A stretch of 37,443 bases of DNA from CAUZEO01 sp963578625 (GTDB taxonomy: Bacteria > Verrucomicrobiota > Kiritimatiellia > SLOV01). The stretch covers positions 1-37,443 of the forward strand of contig CAUZEO010000010.1 of assembly GCA_963578625.1 (NCBI GenBank), in the 5' to 3' direction. Each line of letters starts with the position of its first letter. The first letter of the stretch is position 1. Under the pieces are notes generated by a model. That model was not told the DNA's origin. It saw only the letters and a list, made by a program, of their open reading frames with translations, and made no database searches. Made by a program: the position numbers and the translations under genes. Positions 34,451 to 37,443 of the stretch are shown here, one piece after another.

Positions 34451-34840
34451 CTACCTCGATGGGTCGGATATTGAAATCGCCAGCGCTCCTCGTTCGATCA
34501 GCTGGCGAATGTAATTTCCTGCCGCCACGCGAGCCTCGTGGAATGTCAATTGATGCGCGGCGGCGAATGCGTCGACAACCTGCTCGACATTTCGCTGGTC
34601 ATCGCATAGTTCCCACACGTGACTGCCAAGCCGGTCGAGAATGATTGTTCGTGAAGTGCTGGGGCGGAGGATCCAGGAAATAGGGGGCACAAGAAATTTA
34701 GGGCGCCGCCGCGGAACCACCATGCGCATGGTTCCGTCATGGAGCGGCTCCGCTTGCGCGGCTGCATTTCGGATCGGTATCGCCCGGAGCATCGACCGCC
34801 AGTCTGCTTTCTGTTCGTCAGCTTTTCTTCGCTTCTTCAT
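34451..34840 (-). CDS. PqqD-family peptide-binding protein
   Basis: A 129-residue protein. The C-terminal 80 residues form a PqqD/RRE-type winged-helix domain: SRTIILDRLGSHVWELCDD (the xxLNxxGxxIWxLxDG-like signature), NVEQVVDAFAAAHQL, then RQLIERGAL. PqqD proteins bind the leader of a ribosomal peptide and present it to a radical SAM or other modifying enzyme. The basic N-terminus (MKKRRKADEQKADW) is unusual. Its ATG overlaps the end of the upstream gene by 4 bp (ATGA), indicating an operon of two. No PqqA-like precursor, radical SAM enzyme or other RiPP gene is visible nearby. Confidence 0.75.
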   Translation of the reverse strand: MKKRRKADEQKADWRSMLRAIPIRNAAAQAEPLHDGTMRMVVPRRRPKFLVPPISWILRPSTSRTIILDRLGSHVWELCDDQRNVEQVVDAFAAAHQLTFHEARVAAGNYIRQLIERGALAISISDPSR

Positions 34841-35727
34841 CTGGTCCCGATTTCAGATGCCAGGGAGGGGCAACATGCCAACCGGCGACCTGGCAGTCGC
34901 GTCGCTTCGCCTTCACCTCTATCAGTGCATGTCGCACAATAGAGCCTCCCGTCCTGCGGGCATTGCCAGGCTGCGGCTCGAAGCTTCGGAGGTTTTCGGA
35001 CCATCCGCCGCAGGGGACCTTGTCGAAGAATGCCTTCGACGCATGCAATGTCGTGACCGCGAATCGTGGTGCCGGACTGTTGTATGTCGATCACGTCGGA
35101 TGAAACCTGCATCTCAAGCCATTGCGGCACGGACCCTTTCAACCAATGCGGCACAAGGCCGAGGCGTTGAAACAACTCGGTAGGAATGGGACTCTTCCCG
35201 TTTCCGAATCTCATCTCCGCGCGGGCCGGCTCCACTACGCAGGCCTGGAGAGTTACGGTTTCAGACGCCTGTAAATCCATGCCGAATGCACGCCAGCGTG
35301 TAGTGCTGCCGAGGCTCGGACGCTCACGCACGGATTCGAGAACATCGCGGGTCAGATCGCTGTCCTTGGCCTCCGGCCAGATGAACACGATCTCGACAAG
35401 ACAGCTTTCCTCTCCAAAAAATCGGCCGAAGCGAGAGGTGTTCAGCTCTTTCCCGCTGATATCCAAGCCGCTCCAACCCGATGTCTCGACCGGTCGTATC
35501 GATGCGTTCGAATGATCCGTCTTTAGCTTGTTCCCGTAGTCCGAAAGTGTTCGCTGCCAGTCGGGCGGAGCGTCGAACCTGCGCCAGTTGAATTCCAGCC
35601 GGTACTGGTGCCTGTCCGCCAGAACGCAACGGCCTGTATCCGGCCCGCGCCCGAATTGCAGCATCTCCCAGTCGTCCGGATGCTTCATTTCAAACTGACG
35701 CCAAATCAGGGTTTCCATGCGATCCAT
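34837..35727 (-). CDS. unrecognised protein coupled to the PqqD-family gene
   Basis: About 296 residues, translationally coupled to the PqqD-family gene by an ATGA overlap. I do not recognise a characterised family. The N-terminus (WRQFEMKHPDDWEMLQFG) resembles the opening of small beta-sandwich proteins that begin with a 'P.dWe' strand. The C-terminus holds closely spaced cysteines (WQCPQDGRLYCATCTD, later CC), a possible zinc or metal site. There is no signal peptide or membrane segment. The start is uncertain: ATGs at 35727 and 35718 and a TTG at 35742 are in frame, none with a good Shine-Dalgarno. Coupling suggests it works with the PqqD protein, perhaps as a partner or substrate-binding factor; this is inference. 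Confidence 0.65.
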   Translation of the reverse strand: MDRMETLIWRQFEMKHPDDWEMLQFGRGPDTGRCVLADRHQYRLEFNWRRFDAPPDWQRTLSDYGNKLKTDHSNASIRPVETSGWSGLDISGKELNTSRFGRFFGEESCLVEIVFIWPEAKDSDLTRDVLESVRERPSLGSTTRWRAFGMDLQASETVTLQACVVEPARAEMRFGNGKSPIPTELFQRLGLVPHWLKGSVPQWLEMQVSSDVIDIQQSGTTIRGHDIACVEGILRQGPLRRMVRKPPKLRAAAWQCPQDGRLYCATCTDRGEGEATRLPGRRLACCPSLASEIGTR

Positions 35728-35944
35728 AATAAGTCGTGACAATTTAGTGATGTGCGACTGGGCCCATCGTTGATGGGATCGCCCGAGTTCTCAAGAGCAT
35801 TCACTGGATCAGCTTTCCCGACGCTTTCCATCCGGATCCACAGGTGGCCTGAGAGTGATTATCAGCCGAGATCGGGAAAAGACCTGTCAAAAAGCTTTTG
35901 ACTGTTTGAAGTACCGAGGCCCATCTGAGCGAATTATTGAAAAG
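35728..35944. other. intergenic, upstream of the PqqD operon
   Basis: No gene seen. This is the likely promoter region of the two-gene operon on the minus strand. It lies between the operon and the tandem array. No convincing promoter hexamers were identified. Confidence 0.35.
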
Positions 35945-36236
35945 TTATTCACAGGTTGTTGACAGGGTTCTTCACAGGTTGTTGACAGGTTGTTGACAGG
36001 TTGTTGACAGGTTGTTGACAGGTTGCTGACAGGTTGCTGACAGGTTGCTGACAGGTTGCTGACAGGTTGCTGACAGGTTGCTGACAGGTTGCTGACAGGT
36101 TGCTGACAGGTTGCTGACAGGGTTATTCACAGGTTGTTGACAGGTTGTTGACAGGTTGTTGACAGGTTGTTGACAGGTTGTTGACAGGTTGTTGACAGGT
36201 TGTTGACAGGTTGTTGACAGGTTGTTGACAGGTTGG
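35945..36236. repeat. 11-bp tandem repeat array with DnaA-box-like punctuation
   Basis: About 23 head-to-tail copies of an 11-mer, CAGGTTGTTGA or CAGGTTGCTGA. Order from the left: TTATTCACA (35945-35953), one unit, a 12-bp variant CAGGGTTCTTCA, four GTT-type units, nine GCT-type units, a 12-bp variant CAGGGTTATTCA, then nine GTT-type units, ending CAGGTTGGCTG. TTATTCACA (35945-35953 and 36123-36131) exactly fits the DnaA-box consensus TTATNCACA; TTCTTCACA (35968-35976) differs by one base. Most units contain TTGACA. The minus strand is open through the array and would read an 11-residue repeat (QQPVNNLSTTC), an automatic result of 11-bp periodicity. Confidence 0.9.
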
Positions 36237-36480
36237 CTGTTAATAAGTGTCAAGTCAGTAACATATAACAGGAAGTATTTCCAATCGACTCGTGCTGTGG
36301 GGTTTGATGACCGATAATGACGCCATCAATTAGCATGCATATTTCATGCGTGGCGAGGTAGAGCTCGGGATTTTCAACGCAAGCGTCTTTTCGGGAGCAG
36401 GTTCCGACCCTGGGCGTCATTGGCTGCGCCCAAACAGTGTGTTGGATTCGGTGATGCGGGCAGGTGGGGGGGTGGGTCAT
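36237..36480. other. intergenic next to the tandem array
   Basis: It holds no gene I can support. A 76-codon minus-strand frame reads VENPELYLATHEICMLIDG in its middle, which could be a protein remnant, but nothing was recognised. The bases just after the array contain TTATTAACA on the minus strand (36237-36245), one mismatch from a DnaA box. Confidence 0.35.
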
Positions 36481-36630
36481 GATTTTGACTGACTGGGTTT
36501 TGCAGATTTCTTCCGTACTGAGCCACTGGGTTTGACTCGTCGGAGAACCAGAGTGTTTCGATCTTCAATCATCCATTCGAACTCCTCGCCTTTCTTCAGA
36601 TTCAATGCTTCTGCTCCGAGAGACCCACCG
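36480..36630 (-). pseudogene. C-terminal remnant of an AbrB/MazE-type DNA-binding protein
   Basis: The minus-strand frame ending at 36477 encodes LGAEALNLKKGEEFEWMIED followed by NTLVLRRVKPSGS and a Lys/Ser-rich tail. This matches the second half of SpoVT/AbrB swapped-hairpin domains (LGL..GDEFE...D...LVLR). The first half (the usual KGQI.IP..IR strand) is replaced by unrelated, basic sequence that is antisense to the PEP-CTERM frame. It looks like a truncated antitoxin or transition-state-regulator gene joined to foreign DNA. No toxin partner is visible. Confidence 0.4.
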
Positions 36631-37117
36631 CTCTTTGGGGTCGCCGGATGCTTCAGCGACGATCGGAGCGGGGACGGATCCCGGGAATGTTGTCGGCGGC
36701 GAATGGGCTTTTCGAGGCAATGGTTTCTGCCCAGTTGTTGGCAACGCAATGTACGGCATCAGCAGCTCTGGATTCGGACTCTTTGGCGACGGAACATTTC
36801 CCGTAAGCAATCGCGAAGGGCCGGAGGCGGTAAACGGCATTCAGTACGGGCTGGTCTCCGCCGGCGATGATCCGACGACGGGTCAGATGGCGGTAAGCGG
36901 AATGCGATCTCTCGTCCAGAACGAAACCGTTTTTACGCTGACTGGACCGCCGGCCGGCTTCGATCCTTCCGCCGATATTTCGAATGTTTCGTTCGTCTAC
37001 GGGACCGATCTGAGCGGCATCGACCCCAGATTGACGGGTGTGCCTGAGCCATCCACGATTGTCCTGGTCCTCATTGGGCTGGCCGTGTTTCGGACCAGGG
37101 CCGAGCGGCAAAGATAA
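36605..37117 (+). pseudogene. N-terminally truncated PEP-CTERM protein
   Basis: The C-terminus has the exosortase sorting signal: VPEPST (146-151), a hydrophobic helix (IVLVLIGLAVF) and a basic tail (RTRAERQR). Upstream, YGISSSGFGLFG, GIQYGLVSAGDD, QNETVFTL and ADISNVSFVYGT match the typical beta-sandwich of PEP-CTERM surface proteins. Full-length members begin with a signal peptide and about 50 more residues, both missing here; the first 25 residues overlap the AbrB-like remnant on the other strand. With no signal peptide it cannot reach the exosortase, so it is probably a 5'-truncated pseudogene. No exosortase gene is present in this window. Confidence 0.65.
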
Positions 37118-37145
37118 GCAATCGAAAAAAATGTCAGACCCTGTC

Positions 37146-37443
37146 TCACCACGCAGTCCAGCCGCCGTCGATCGTGATGTTTTGCCCTGTCATGTAACTT
37201 GACGCGGCGCTCGAAAGAAACACCATGGCTCCCTTCAACTCCCAGGGGTGCCCCATTCGCTTCATTGGATTCTTTGCGCTGAGCCGGTCTACCATCTCAC
37301 TTGAAACATTGTTGAAATTCGGAAACGGGCCGGGACTGAGGCAGTTGACTCGCACGTTGTCCTTCGCCCAGTAGCAGGCAAGGTGGCGGGTCATATGAAT
37401 CGTTCCCCCTTTCAAGGCGTGATACGCGACCGGACTGGCCGTG
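37146..37443 (-). CDS. SDR-family oxidoreductase, 5'-partial
   Basis: The C-terminal part of a classical short-chain dehydrogenase/reductase running off the right edge. Reading in from the edge it starts SPVAYHALKGGTIHMTRHL, which contains the catalytic YxxxK (YHALK). It continues with DNVRVNCLSPGPFPN (the NxxxPG segment after the active site) and ends YMTGQNITIDGGWTAW, the standard SDR C-terminus. A TTG codon at 37415 can be mistaken for a start, but homology clearly continues upstream. SDRs of this kind often oxidise sugars or sugar acids (for example gluconate 5-dehydrogenase-like enzymes); the substrate is unknown. Confidence 0.92.
   Translation of the reverse strand, partial: TASPVAYHALKGGTIHMTRHLACYWAKDNVRVNCLSPGPFPNFNNVSSEMVDRLSAKNPMKRMGHPWELKGAMVFLSSAASSYMTGQNITIDGGWTAW

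Noticed and set aside
35945..36236. CRISPR array
   Set aside because: Units are 11 bp with no spacers and no cas genes nearby; it is a simple tandem repeat.
35972..36253. Minus-strand 93-residue repeat protein (QQPVNNLSTTC repeats)
   Set aside because: An 11-bp repeat with no stop in one strand is automatically open with 11-residue periodicity. There is no ribosome binding site or independent coding support.
1..37443. tRNA, rRNA, riboswitch or insertion sequence
   Set aside because: Looked for and not seen. No transposase or integrase frame was recognised, and no cloverleaf or conserved RNA element was spotted by eye. A computed scan could still find one.

Overview
The window is bacterial DNA, moderately GC-rich. 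It has large secreted glycoside hydrolase-like enzymes, formylglycine sulfatases, a BNR sialidase-like protein, 681-residue membrane proteins of the kind annotated DUF6785, a PEP-CTERM protein and several dispersed intergenic repeats. This combination suggests a polysaccharide-degrading member of the PVC superphylum (Verrucomicrobiota, Kiritimatiellota, Lentisphaerota, Planctomycetota) or Hydrogenedentota. That placement is inferred from gene content only; no marker gene, rRNA or tRNA was seen.

Region 1 (1-22510) looks like a catabolic locus for a sulfated glycan. It holds two paralogous TIM-barrel glycosidase-like proteins (1-2435 and 4753-7425), two sulfatases (2659-4122 and 13239-14648), a sialidase-like propeller (8663-9634), an MDR dehydrogenase (9704-10768), a Gfo/Idh/MocA oxidoreductase (10983-12143), an FMN-binding PPOX protein (12376-12912), a GH20-like hydrolase (14716-17049), an HpcH/HpaI aldolase (17453-18241) and two tandem 681-residue membrane proteins that are probably the transporters (18406-22510). 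A plausible flow is desulfation and glycosidic cleavage outside the cytoplasm, uptake, oxidation of the sugar, then aldol cleavage to pyruvate. The substrate cannot be named from sequence. Between the first sulfatase and the second glycosidase lies a small island bounded by two integron attC-like sites. It carries a short DUF1496-like lipoprotein gene interrupted by one in-frame stop.

Region 2 (22511-23875) is decayed: a dispersed inverted repeat, then a broken GH2 glycosidase with stops and frameshifts. Region 3 (23876-33773) is a tightly packed five-gene minus-strand operon: FtsX permease, MacB/LolD-type ATPase, a 1626-residue fusion of a degenerate M28 peptidase domain to an FtsX permease, an OPT-like multi-spanning transporter, and a second MacB/LolD-type ATPase. 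It is the best candidate here for an undescribed system.

Region 4 (33774-37443) holds a beta-propeller pseudogene with an internal deletion, a PqqD-family gene overlapping an unrecognised 296-residue gene, an 11-bp tandem repeat array punctuated by DnaA-box-like sequences, remnants of an AbrB-type antitoxin and of a PEP-CTERM protein on opposite strands, and the 3' part of an SDR dehydrogenase that runs off the right edge.
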